Origin: CAYRFQ01 sp964423615
GTDB lineage: Bacteria > Planctomycetota > Planctomycetia > Gemmatales > Gemmataceae
Reading direction: 5' to 3'
Assembly (NCBI GenBank): GCA_964423615.1
Contig: CAYRFQ010000021.1
Coordinates: 1-64,000, forward strand
DNA length: 64,000 bases
The position numbers were made by a program, and so were the translations under genes. Within the stretch, counting starts at the first letter, position 1, and every line of letters begins with the position of its first letter. The notes below the pieces were generated by a model that searched no databases, was not told the DNA's origin, and was given only the letters and a program-made list of their open reading frames with translations. This document shows positions 26,575-35,306 of this stretch, piece after piece.

Positions 26575-26603
26575 CGAGGGAACTGGTAACTCCAGTTCCC
26601 TCG
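26575..26603 (+). terminator. Hairpin between FAS1 and vWA genes
   Basis: Perfect 12-base-pair stem (26575-26586 with 26592-26603), 5-base loop, arms CGAGGGAACTGG and complement. No T-run follows, so factor-independent termination is uncertain; it may be a processing or attenuation site ahead of the vWA gene. Confidence 0.55.
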
Positions 26604-26644
26604 CTTCATGTATACCTAGAATAATTCATAACAAGGAGATGCGC

Positions 26645-27850
26645 ATGCAACGGTTTACCCTTACTACTCTCTCTCTGATGTTTGCGTTTAGCATTTCAAT
26701 TCCATACTTGAACGCGCAGACCATGCCGACCAAGTTATTACGTGCTCCGCGATCGAATGCACCAAAGGCCGACCCCCAAGGCTCTGCTCGCGTCCAGATT
26801 GCTATCTTGTTGGACACCAGTGGATCGATGCGTGGGCTAATCGACCAAGCTCGTTGCCAGATTTGGAACGTCGTAAACACCTTGGCCGACGCCCGACGTG
26901 GTGGGAAACGTGTGACATTGCAAGTCGCCGTTTACGAATACGGTAGTGGTCGACAACAACAATCCAATGGATACATCCGCCAGGTAACTAACTTCACCGA
27001 CGACCTGGACGAAGTGTCACGAGCCCTCTTTTCGTTGCACGCGGGTGGTTCAAAAGAGTATTGCGGTCAGGTCATCCGTGATGCGGTCGGTGAGTTGAAC
27101 TGGGACCAGTCACCCTCGGTGTACAAAGCGATCTTTATCGCCGGGAATGAGCAATTCGATCAAGGGGCGGTGACGTTCGGTTCTGTGCTACCTAAGCTCA
27201 GGAACGAGTCAATCGTTTTGAACGCCACCTACTGTGGTTCGAGATACTCCGGGAAAGAGTTGTGGGAGGCCGCCGCAAAGGCTGCCGGGGGAACTTACAC
27301 CGTAATTAACCACAACCACAAAATTCCAAACCTCAGTACACCGATGGACCCCGACCTCCGCAAACTCAATCGGCAAATGAGTGAAACGTTTGTTTGGTAT
27401 GGCCCCAACGCTGGGAAGGCAAAGAAAAACCAAGAACAGCAAGACAAGAACGCCGCGAGAATGTCTGACCAAGCCTTCGCTTCACGAATGGCGACAAAAA
27501 TTGGCCATCTCTACATCCACGTCCAAAGCGACTTGATCGATGCCATCCAACATGGTCACGTCGAGCTCGACAACATGCCCGAGCGCAAAATGCCGGAAAG
27601 TCTTCAACGGATGACTGCACAAGAACGGAAGCGATTCGTCGCAAAGCTCACGAAACGGCGCGACGAAATCCGCCGAAAGATGGCCACCGTCATTGCGAAT
27701 CGTCAACGTTTTTTGAATCAAAAAATGAACGATAAAGCTAATGGGGAGAAAAATGCGTCTCAAGCTTGGGGAGAGGCTCTTACTCGAATTGTGCGAGGAC
27801 AGGCGTCGGCTCGAGGATACACTTGGACAAAGGATGTTACACAGAACTGA
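26645..27850 (+). CDS. Secreted von Willebrand factor type A domain protein
   Basis: A 401-residue protein with a signal peptide ending near LNAQ, then a vWA domain whose metal-ion-dependent adhesion site begins LLDTSGSM (D57, S59, S61). The domain runs to about residue 225 and is followed by a Lys/Arg/Gln-rich helical tail (KAKKNQEQQDKN, RFVAKLTKRRDEIRRKM). vWA domains mediate metal-dependent protein binding. The ATG at 26645 is preferred over the in-frame ATG at 26639 because AAGGAG ends directly before the earlier codon and is well spaced for the later one. Possibly functionally linked with the FAS1 gene upstream. Confidence 0.85.
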   Translation: MQRFTLTTLSLMFAFSISIPYLNAQTMPTKLLRAPRSNAPKADPQGSARVQIAILLDTSGSMRGLIDQARCQIWNVVNTLADARRGGKRVTLQVAVYEYGSGRQQQSNGYIRQVTNFTDDLDEVSRALFSLHAGGSKEYCGQVIRDAVGELNWDQSPSVYKAIFIAGNEQFDQGAVTFGSVLPKLRNESIVLNATYCGSRYSGKELWEAAAKAAGGTYTVINHNHKIPNLSTPMDPDLRKLNRQMSETFVWYGPNAGKAKKNQEQQDKNAARMSDQAFASRMATKIGHLYIHVQSDLIDAIQHGHVELDNMPERKMPESLQRMTAQERKRFVAKLTKRRDEIRRKMATVIANRQRFLNQKMNDKANGEKNASQAWGEALTRIVRGQASARGYTWTKDVTQN

Positions 27851-27892
27851 TTTCGCAATATCCAAAGTGAGATTATCCAACCCTCCAAAGAC

Positions 27893-27918
27893 GTAGGGTG
27901 AGCCTTGTCTCGCCCTAC
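27893..27918. terminator. Bidirectional terminator hairpin
   Basis: GTAGGGTGAG (27893-27902) pairs with CTCGCCCTAC (27909-27918) with one G-T pair. It lies between the convergent vWA and zinc-ribbon genes and overlaps the latter's stop codon. Confidence 0.6.
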
Positions 27919-28781
27919 TTGCTATCGAGAATCGTAATCCCCTGGGCGGCTTGAATCTTCGCACTCTCAGATGCTTTACTTTCCTTGTCTTCACTCCCTC
28001 CACTCGACAGAAAGAACCAGATTCCTCCCCCGAGAATCAGCACCACGACGACTGCTATGATCAAGAACATCATTGTGTTGGATGATTGCTGGGCTGGTTC
28101 GGAGCTGCCCATTTCGGACGATGTGTTGGACGTTGGCCCTTCATCAAGCAAGTCCGTATCGGCAACTGGCGCCGACAATTTGGGTATGTTGGGGGAAGGT
28201 GGTTGCTCAAGCGGAGGCATCGGCGGAAGCTCGATTTGCTCCTCAGGGTTGGGTGTCGGAGGTTGTGCCTTTAAGAACGGCTCAATGGGGGAAGGCTCTG
28301 GTTTTTTCGGGGCCTCCTTGGGCTTGGTCGCGGGTTCTGGTGAAGTCGGGGGGGCTGACTCCTCTGGAGTTGGTGGGGTTTGGGGAGTTGACGACGGAGC
28401 GGACGGAGGAGCCGGTTGGTCTGGGGCTGGCTGGGGTGGTGCTTCGGGAGAAACTGGGAAGGAGGAAGGTTGTGGACTCTGCAGTGGTTGAGGTGCAGCG
28501 GCAACAGAAGATGGACTTGGGTTGGTAGTTTCCAGGTCGGCTGGGATAGGCGTTTGCTGGGGAGCAAATGGATCAGGCATCGAAGGCTGTTGAGGTTCTG
28601 GAACCGGTGGTTGCTGGATCGGGGGTTCTGGTGTTGGCTGCGGTTGTGGGTCAGGCTGTTGTTCAGGAGGACTCGCTTGAGGAGAGAAATTTCCCCCGCA
28701 GTGAGGACACGAGAGTGGCTGTCCTAGGAGGTGATCCGGGACACGACTTTTGCCTAAGCAGTGAGGACAAGTGACGATCAA
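27915..28781 (-). CDS. Zinc-ribbon, proline-rich, membrane-anchored protein
   Basis: A 288-residue protein. The first 30 residues are a zinc ribbon with two CPHC pairs (VTCPHCLGK and LSCPHCGGN). Residues about 35-225 are very rich in Pro, Gln, Ser and Glu, so likely disordered. A single transmembrane helix lies near the C-terminus (TMMFLIIAVVVVLILGGGIWFFL) followed by a short charged tail. The start is taken as TTG at 28781, eight bases after a GGGAG site; no ATG fits the zinc-ribbon boundary. The architecture (MJ0042-like zinc ribbon, Pro-rich linker, TM) is widespread in planctomycetes and function is unknown. Confidence 0.7.
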   Translation of the reverse strand: MIVTCPHCLGKSRVPDHLLGQPLSCPHCGGNFSPQASPPEQQPDPQPQPTPEPPIQQPPVPEPQQPSMPDPFAPQQTPIPADLETTNPSPSSVAAAPQPLQSPQPSSFPVSPEAPPQPAPDQPAPPSAPSSTPQTPPTPEESAPPTSPEPATKPKEAPKKPEPSPIEPFLKAQPPTPNPEEQIELPPMPPLEQPPSPNIPKLSAPVADTDLLDEGPTSNTSSEMGSSEPAQQSSNTMMFLIIAVVVVLILGGGIWFFLSSGGSEDKESKASESAKIQAAQGITILDSK

Positions 28782-29228
28782 GGCAATGAACTCCCGAGTT
28801 TGTCTGTTGACTGGAACGCGGCAGCAGTTCCGCACCAGCAATTGTGCCCAGCGTGATGCTCTATCAATTTACGGTAACGAAATTCGTTGGCCACCTCGCC
28901 CACGCCGGATTGTTTTTGTTTTCTCTATTGCAACCAGCACGTTCAGGCAATGTAGCGGCTCGGATGAAGTAGGGTTCTTTCGATGTTGGAAAGCTTGTTT
29001 GAGGACGTCCCACTTTTCACATCAACCACGGATGCAACATCAGACTCCCTCAGCCAACGAATCGTTGTCGTGTGGTTTGGCTATTTGATTATAGTGTTTC
29101 ACCGTTCTCCACGTCGCTTCAAGTCGTAAAACGAAGCGACCGCTTTTCCTTGCCTTGGCAACAACTCCGCTTGAAACAGTTCTGTGAACTCCGACAATAC
29201 AGGAAAATTACGTATCAGGAGGCTCCTC
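28782..29228. other. Divergent intergenic region before the radical SAM gene
   Basis: About 450 bases with no recognised gene. An AGGAGG ribosome binding site at about 29217-29222 precedes the radical SAM start. Confidence 0.4.
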
Positions 29229-30149
29229 ATGGAACAATCTGTTCTAACCGACACTACTTTGCCCGCTTACACCAAAAACCTCAGCGATCAAGACGCGTCG
29301 GTCAACTGGGACAAGCCCGCTGACGTTGGCCGGATCGAGGCGCGATACGTCCGCCGTTGCCAGGAATATTTCGTTGTCTACTTGTCGTCGCAAACGGGAT
29401 GTGACCAAGGTTGTCGCATGTGTCATCTCACATCCACAGGTCAAACTCGGTTACGCAACGTGACGTATGAAGAGCTTCTCGAACAGGCAGATATCGTGCT
29501 CGCTCACTATCGAGAGAATACGCTGTCAGCGGATTCCGTGCATTTCAACTTTATGGCTCGTGGAGAACCACTGGCGAATCCAGTATTGCTTTCTCGAGCA
29601 GACGAAGTGTTAGGTGATCTCGCTCGACGCGCGGTAGCGTTGAACGTAAGGCCACGCTACTTGGTTTCGACGATCTTTCCAAAAGAACTGGGCGACCGCC
29701 GTCTTGAAGACATCTTCATCACCTATCATCCCGAGATTTACTACTCTCTTTACAGCGTCCGAGAGGAGTTTCGTCGACGGTGGCTTCCGAAAGCTCTACC
29801 AGTCGATGAGGCTTTGGATCGCCTCGTCAGTTGGCAACGGAAGACCTACAAGATTTGCAAAATTCACTATGCGTTCATCGAGGGAGAGAACGACAGCGAA
29901 GCCGACGTTCACAGTATTTGTGACGCCTTGGAGAACCGGCGATTGATGGCCCACATCAACATCGTTCGGTACAATCCGCAGGACCAACGGCGGCATGGCG
30001 TCGAACCATCCGAAGAGGTGATCGAACGCAATGCCGAAATTTATCGGTCGCGCTTGCCGTATGCACGAGTTCGTGTGATTCCACGAGTCGGCTTTGACGT
30101 AAAGGCGTCTTGTGGAATGTTCGTCGGAGCCAAAGAGAAAACCAGATGA
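29229..30149 (+). CDS. RlmN/Cfr-like radical SAM enzyme, short form
   Basis: A 306-residue radical SAM protein. The cluster motif is C58-x3-C62-x2-C65 in SSQTGCDQGCRMCHL, and FNFMARGEPLANP matches the GEPLLN motif of the RlmN/Cfr rRNA adenine methyltransferase class; the C-terminus has VKASCGMFVG with C295 at the place of the methyl-carrying Cys355 of RlmN. It lacks RlmN's N-terminal RNA-binding domain, and Tyr stands where RlmN has its second catalytic Cys118. It is therefore a divergent member whose substrate could be rRNA, tRNA or something else. Strong AGGAGG site. It is convergent with the TPR gene. Confidence 0.8.
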   Translation: MEQSVLTDTTLPAYTKNLSDQDASVNWDKPADVGRIEARYVRRCQEYFVVYLSSQTGCDQGCRMCHLTSTGQTRLRNVTYEELLEQADIVLAHYRENTLSADSVHFNFMARGEPLANPVLLSRADEVLGDLARRAVALNVRPRYLVSTIFPKELGDRRLEDIFITYHPEIYYSLYSVREEFRRRWLPKALPVDEALDRLVSWQRKTYKICKIHYAFIEGENDSEADVHSICDALENRRLMAHINIVRYNPQDQRRHGVEPSEEVIERNAEIYRSRLPYARVRVIPRVGFDVKASCGMFVGAKEKTR

Positions 30150-30181
30150 AGGTCTCACGCGCCAGGATAGGAATATTACCT

Positions 30182-32092
30182 CTACTCGGCTTCGCTCGTC
30201 GTGGGATCGGATCTGACCAATTCTTGCAAAGCAGCGGTAACCCTCCCGAAGACTTCCGTCCAGTCTCCCATGCGAACTTGGCGGAATAACCGAGCCGTGG
30301 GATACCACGGACTGTCCTCTCGATTTAGCAGCCACCGGGCATCGTTGAGTTTCGCCAACAAAACCCAGACACGAACTCCCAGAGCCCCGGCCAGGTGAGC
30401 CAACGCCGTGTCCACGGTGATTAGCAAGTTTAGGTTCTTAAGAACTGCTGCCGTATCGGTAAACGACTCGAAGGGTAGCTTGGATTGGATTTCAAGGTCG
30501 ACCACCGAAAACGGAACTGAGAGTTTGGAGAGTTGATCAGTCCCATGAAACTTTTGCAAACTCAGCAAGCAAACGTCGATGACCTCTGATAAGGGGCGAA
30601 ACCGGTCTACTGCCACGGAGCGGTAGCGGTCGGAAGGGTGGTCAGGGTTTCCTTGCCAAGCAATGCCGACTTTGAGACCAGGGTATTGGCTCAATTCTTT
30701 CTTCCAGGAATCGACCAATTCGTGGGAGCCAGATAGATACGGGATCGATGCCGGGATCGTCTCAAGCGTCGTTCCCAGAATATAGGGAAGACTCATTAGC
30801 GGGGCGTGAACGTCAAACGACGAAGCCGTTTCGCTCTCTGCGAGGACCTGGCTGACTCCTGAGCAAGTCGCCATCAACTCGACCAACGGTTTCTGGCATT
30901 GGAGAATCACTTCGCCTCCGTTGTCGCGGGCTATCTGGGCATAGCGAGCAAATTGAATCGTGTCTCCTAATCCCTGTTCTCCGTAGAGCAAGATCTTTTG
31001 TCCCTCAAGAGAGCTGCCGTCCCAAACAGGTTGTTGGTAAGGACGTTGGCTAAACCCCGCGCATTCCCACCGACATTCGTACTCGGCCCAACCGCGTTCG
31101 TAATCTCCAAGCAACAGCTTCGCGAGAGCGACACCCAATCGGTGTTTTGGCTGGTTGGGGGCTAACGCCGCAGCTTGCTCTTGGTCCGCTAGAGCTGCTT
31201 GCGGGATTCCCAGAGCGATGTGGGCTTGCGAACGGTTGGCAAAGGTGTCTGCGTGTTGTGGGCTGAGTCGAATGGCGTGATCGAAGTGTCGTACGGCTTC
31301 CTCGGGACGGTTCAACTCGAAGACAGTGCTTCCTAGACCCAAAACGGCATCAGCATAATCTGGTTGAGTATTCAAGACATTCCGATAAATCTGTTCGGCT
31401 TCGGAATAACGTCGAAGGTTCCACAGGACAGAGGCACGGCTCACCTGAGCTCGAGGATCGACGTTGTTTGGGGACAAACTCAGGGCGTGTTCAAACACAG
31501 AAAGGGCCTCGGTCCATCGTCCCTGTTTTTGTAGGATCGACCCGAGGTTGTTGTAAGCATCCGCTTCGTGGGGAGCCAATCGCAACGCTTCCCGACAACA
31601 GGCTTCCGCTTCAACCAATTTGTCCAAATGAAAGAGAGCATCGCCAAGGTGGCAGTGTGCTGGAGCGTAACCAGGGTCCAGCCGAACAGCACAACGGTAG
31701 CAGTCCACAGCCTCTTGCCAACGATTGAGTTGCCGGAGGGCTACCCCCAATAGATTGTAAGTTTCGGCGGAGTTGGGATGATGGAGCAAAACGGCTTGGT
31801 AGACGTGAATCGCCTCTTGGTACTTACCTTGGAGATTCAAGATGTTTCCGAGGTTGCATTGAGCCTCAAGAAACTCAGGCCTTAGGCGTATTGCTTCACG
31901 ATAACTGGTAATGGCCTTCTCGAAATGGCCCATTTGTCTGTAGACCATTCCGAGAAGACACCACACATTTTCATTGTCCGGATTGGCTTCCAAGGCCTGC
32001 TGACAGGATGTTTCCGCCAATGTAAAGTTGCCAGTCTGGTAATAGTGAAAGGCCTGTTGTTGTGAGTCTGTATGCATGGGTGATCTTGCCAT
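30182..32092 (-). CDS. TPR-repeat protein with C-terminal glycosyltransferase-9-like domain
   Basis: A 636-residue protein. Residues 1-330 hold about nine TPRs (ANPDNENVWCLLGMVYRQMGHFEKAI, NSAETYNLLGVALRQLNRWQEAV and others). The C-terminal 290 residues resemble heptosyltransferase-like GT9 proteins: KILLYGEQGLGDTIQFARY, KVGIAWQGNPDHPSDRYRS, and NLLITVDTALAHLAGALGVRVWVLLA for donor binding. Such fusions are common in planctomycetes and cyanobacteria and may glycosylate proteins or envelope polymers. The alternative start at the ATG 15 bases further in is equally possible. Confidence 0.85.
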   Translation of the reverse strand: MARSPMHTDSQQQAFHYYQTGNFTLAETSCQQALEANPDNENVWCLLGMVYRQMGHFEKAITSYREAIRLRPEFLEAQCNLGNILNLQGKYQEAIHVYQAVLLHHPNSAETYNLLGVALRQLNRWQEAVDCYRCAVRLDPGYAPAHCHLGDALFHLDKLVEAEACCREALRLAPHEADAYNNLGSILQKQGRWTEALSVFEHALSLSPNNVDPRAQVSRASVLWNLRRYSEAEQIYRNVLNTQPDYADAVLGLGSTVFELNRPEEAVRHFDHAIRLSPQHADTFANRSQAHIALGIPQAALADQEQAAALAPNQPKHRLGVALAKLLLGDYERGWAEYECRWECAGFSQRPYQQPVWDGSSLEGQKILLYGEQGLGDTIQFARYAQIARDNGGEVILQCQKPLVELMATCSGVSQVLAESETASSFDVHAPLMSLPYILGTTLETIPASIPYLSGSHELVDSWKKELSQYPGLKVGIAWQGNPDHPSDRYRSVAVDRFRPLSEVIDVCLLSLQKFHGTDQLSKLSVPFSVVDLEIQSKLPFESFTDTAAVLKNLNLLITVDTALAHLAGALGVRVWVLLAKLNDARWLLNREDSPWYPTARLFRQVRMGDWTEVFGRVTAALQELVRSDPTTSEAE

Positions 32093-32258
32093 TCGTGCTC
32101 GAGTTCACGAAGCAGTTCTGCGATATTCTTTTTACGAGGTGCTGACGATTTTCCCAAGTTTCGTGGCTAGGAGTGTGCCCATGATTCGATTGGTCCATAT
32201 CTTCCTACTGCTCCAACGGTTGGCACCAGAATACGATCTCGTAACTCTCGCTCTTTTC

Positions 32259-33839
32259 CTATTCTTGCTTCTCTTTCTTTGGGTCGAACAGGCGCCAGAG
32301 TTTGATCGTTCGATCATAACTTGCGGAGGCGAGCCACTTTCCATCGGGGCTAAACGCCACAGCACGAGCATACTGCGAATGGCCTCGAAGGACGGCCACA
32401 TTGGTCCCCGTGTAAGAATTCCAAACCCTCACAGTTTTGTCGCTGCTGGCGGTGGCGAACGTTCGGCCATACGGACGAAATTCGAGCCCACGAACGCTCT
32501 GAGTATGACCCGGAAAGGTCCAGCGAACTCCTTTCGTGATGAGTTCCCAGAGCCGTACCGTGCCTTGCGACGAAGTCGAAACGAGAGTCCGTCCATCGGG
32601 GGAAAAGGCTACCGCGCGGACGTTGGTGCTGTGACCCTGAAGCACCATCTCCTGCTCATTCGTGTCAAGACGCCAAACTATTACCGTGCGATCATAGGAC
32701 CCAGAGGCGAGCCGCGTTCCGTCGTGATTGAAATTGATGGTCCAAATGCTCCCCGTATGTCCGCGGTAGGTCGAGACAAGTTGTTCGGTCGATAACCGCC
32801 AAACACGAACGGTTTGGTCCTGGCCACTGGAGGCCATCAATGTGCCGTCAGGGCTCATTGCCAGAGCGTAAACGCTTCCGGTATGACCTTTGAAAATTCG
32901 TGTTAGTGTGCCCGTTTCGACATCATGAAATCGGATCGTCTGGTCCGAGCTTGCCGACACAACTTCTTTCCCATCACGAGTGAACTTGACGGACCAGATG
33001 CTGCGCGTGTGCCCCTGAATGACCCGCAAAAGTTTGTGAGTTTTCATGTCCCAAAGGCGCACCGTTGTGTCACTCCCGACAGAAGCCAAGTACTTTCCGT
33101 CAGGGCTGATATCGACGGCGTAAATCGCTCCAGTGTGTCCGTTGAGAGAGGCGACTTGCAGTATCTGGGCTGGCAATTGCGGAAGCGATCGGGCTTTTTC
33201 GACTCGCACAAGCGCTGCTTTGGCTTGTTGAGCAAGCCACCTGTCAGTTTCGATCTTACTCAGCTTTCGCAATAATAGATGGGCTAGGTGCTTCCTGCCG
33301 GGAAATGGAGCTGGGGCGCTTGCCAGTTGCTCGAGGATTTCGAAGGCCCGATTCCTTTGGATTTCACTCGGGTTCGCTCGATTTTGGAGATTGGAAAGCA
33401 AGTCTTCGATCCGCAATCGGACTTCAAGGGAAATGTTCTCCTCCTTGGCGAGTAAAAGTTGTGGGCGAGCTGTCGACCCAAGGCGTTTCAAAGCCAGTGT
33501 AGCCTGGGCTCGAGCAACGTACCTTTTGCTGTCGAGTTGGTTGATCAACTTCTGAATTGAACCGATACGGTTCTCAGAAGCCGGACGGAGATGATTCCCA
33601 ATGATCTTCACAGCGAGATCAGGCGATTTCAACAGGGACTTCATGACCTGCAAGCCGACCTTCGATTCGTGATTCCCTAAACCATCCCAGAGTTTCTTCT
33701 CTCGTGGAGCATCGGTTCCAAGGGGCGTTTTTGCCCCAATATCGCCCAAAGCTATGAGTAGGCACAAGGCCACTAAACTGACCGAAAGTGCATGAGCCAT
33801 CGAGCGAATTCGTTGGGGAATCCCCAGACGATCGAACAT
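32259..33839 (-). CDS. Secreted HEAT-like/WD40-repeat protein
   Basis: A 526-residue protein with a signal peptide or membrane anchor (residues about 14-36), then a helical module (residues about 45-215) with WDGLGNHESKVGLQVMKSLLK and LDSKRYVARAQATLALKRLGSTARPQLLLAKEE, and seven WD40 repeats to the end, enough for one complete propeller; repeats carry LASGSYDRTVIVW, VWRL and IRFHD segments. The GAGGAG site precedes the ATG at 33839. Same modules as the 8397-10826 gene in the opposite order. Probably a periplasmic interaction platform. Confidence 0.88.
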   Translation of the reverse strand: MFDRLGIPQRIRSMAHALSVSLVALCLLIALGDIGAKTPLGTDAPREKKLWDGLGNHESKVGLQVMKSLLKSPDLAVKIIGNHLRPASENRIGSIQKLINQLDSKRYVARAQATLALKRLGSTARPQLLLAKEENISLEVRLRIEDLLSNLQNRANPSEIQRNRAFEILEQLASAPAPFPGRKHLAHLLLRKLSKIETDRWLAQQAKAALVRVEKARSLPQLPAQILQVASLNGHTGAIYAVDISPDGKYLASVGSDTTVRLWDMKTHKLLRVIQGHTRSIWSVKFTRDGKEVVSASSDQTIRFHDVETGTLTRIFKGHTGSVYALAMSPDGTLMASSGQDQTVRVWRLSTEQLVSTYRGHTGSIWTINFNHDGTRLASGSYDRTVIVWRLDTNEQEMVLQGHSTNVRAVAFSPDGRTLVSTSSQGTVRLWELITKGVRWTFPGHTQSVRGLEFRPYGRTFATASSDKTVRVWNSYTGTNVAVLRGHSQYARAVAFSPDGKWLASASYDRTIKLWRLFDPKKEKQE

Positions 33840-34003
33840 GATCTCTCCTCTTTGGTGGTGCCCGGTATGATGATTGGACGTATGTAATTATATTTGTTTC
33901 TGAGTGGACATGCGAGGGAGAAACAGACTGCGAGAGTTGTATTGCGTGAGTAAAAATGAGAAAGTGTCTATGGCGACGAACGAATTGGGTGAGAAAGGAA
34001 ACA

Positions 34004-34032
34004 CGGCACACCATGACAAAACTGGTGTGCCG
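34004..34032 (-). terminator. Terminator after the sugar isomerase gene
   Basis: Perfect 10-base-pair stem (34004-34013 with 34023-34032), 9-base loop, arms CGGCACACCA and complement; on the minus strand it is followed by GTTTCCTTTCTC. It lies 30 bases after the stop of the minus-strand xylose-isomerase-like gene. Confidence 0.75.
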
Positions 34033-34061
34033 ACGAAACTCGTTATCCATTCACTTGGTGG

Positions 34062-35105
34062 CTAATTCCAGCCGTGTGCTTCTCGCACGTCGATCATCAC
34101 GGCAAGAATATTGTTCCACGTTTCTGGCTTCATCATCATCTCATTGGGAAACATACAACCGTCCCAACAGATGTGTTGATACTTCTTGTGAGGCTGTCCG
34201 TTTTCGTCACGGAGCCAGTACCCAGCGTGCTTGGTGATTTCGAGTTTGCCATTCTCGTCGTTTGCTGGACAATGCTTCCCTGTCTTGTCGTGCGATCCGG
34301 TACCGTGAACAGTCCCATCGTTCTGGGCAATATGGAAATCGATCGTCCACGGACGAAGAGCGTCGGTCATCTGCTTGTATGCAGCGTCGAACTTCTCCGA
34401 GTCGCTCCAATCAAACCCTTGAGGCAGGAGGGCGTCTTCCGGAGCATTCGCGCCGAGCAGATACATCAGGGTGTGAGCCATGTCGGCCTGGAAGCCAAGC
34501 ACATTGGGACGATTCACCTTCTCAAGCAAGTCGAGCATCTTCTTCCACGAGTGCATGCCGCCCCAGCAGATTTCGCCTTCAGCAGCAAGTTGCTCGCCGT
34601 GGTCAGCAGCGATGTCACACGCTTGTCGAAACGTTTCAGCGATCTTCGTTTGGTTGGCTTCCGGGTCGGCAGACCAGTCGGCGGGTCCACACGCCGAGTC
34701 GATGCGGACAACACCGTAAGGCCGGATGCCGTTTTCTCGTAGGAACTTGGCGATCCGACAGCCCTTGCGTACTTGGGTCAGGAATTTAGTACGGCCTTCG
34801 CCTTCGTCCATGGCCGAGCCCCCGTCCGTGGGTGGCCACACCGGAGCAACGACGGACCCAATCACCAAACCACGCGAGGAGGCCTTCTCGGCCAACTGCT
34901 TCAGTTCGTCTTCGGTCGCATCAATGTTTATGTGTGGCGCAAAGAGGAACAAGTCGAACCCGTCGAACTTGACACCGTCTACCTCGGCTGCGGCTGTAAG
35001 GTCGAGCATCGTGTCGAGGTCGATGGGAGGCTGGTCGCTTCCCGGTTCTTTCCCGACGACTCCGGGCCAGGCTGCGTTGTGCAATTTCGGAAATGTGTTC
35101 GCCAT
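34062..35105 (-). CDS. Xylose-isomerase-like TIM-barrel protein (sugar isomerase/epimerase)
   Basis: A 347-residue protein starting MANTFPKLHNAAWPGVVGK after a GGAG site (start at the second, internal methionine codon of the frame). It belongs to the xylose isomerase-like TIM-barrel superfamily: AEVDGVKFDGFDLFL, the long barrel with AAEGEICWGGMHSW, a NVLGFQADMAHT metal-site strand and a final DFHIAQNDGTVHGTGSHDKTG segment with His residues. Such enzymes isomerise, epimerise or oxidise sugars or inositols. It follows the cupin gene by about 200 bases on the same strand, so the pair may catabolise one carbohydrate. Confidence 0.8.
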   Translation of the reverse strand: MANTFPKLHNAAWPGVVGKEPGSDQPPIDLDTMLDLTAAAEVDGVKFDGFDLFLFAPHINIDATEDELKQLAEKASSRGLVIGSVVAPVWPPTDGGSAMDEGEGRTKFLTQVRKGCRIAKFLRENGIRPYGVVRIDSACGPADWSADPEANQTKIAETFRQACDIAADHGEQLAAEGEICWGGMHSWKKMLDLLEKVNRPNVLGFQADMAHTLMYLLGANAPEDALLPQGFDWSDSEKFDAAYKQMTDALRPWTIDFHIAQNDGTVHGTGSHDKTGKHCPANDENGKLEITKHAGYWLRDENGQPHKKYQHICWDGCMFPNEMMMKPETWNNILAVMIDVREAHGWN

Positions 35106-35306
35106 GACGTTCACTCCATTTGTTCAAGCTCTTGGTGTTTTTGTTTTCGCAATATCTTCGTATTTTTGTGTTGATGTGCGGCGGCTCGATGCCCGTCTCA
35201 TCTTTTTGGTTTTTGTTTCGTCTTTTCTTTCTATGGTCGGTTTGCACTCAGGCCAAAAAACAGAAGGACTTTCCACATTCGGTTGGAAGGTCTTGGGATC
35301 ATCGTC

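Noticed and set aside
28073..28774. Trp/Gly-rich plus-strand frames opposite the zinc-ribbon protein
   Set aside because: They are the complement of its proline-rich linker.
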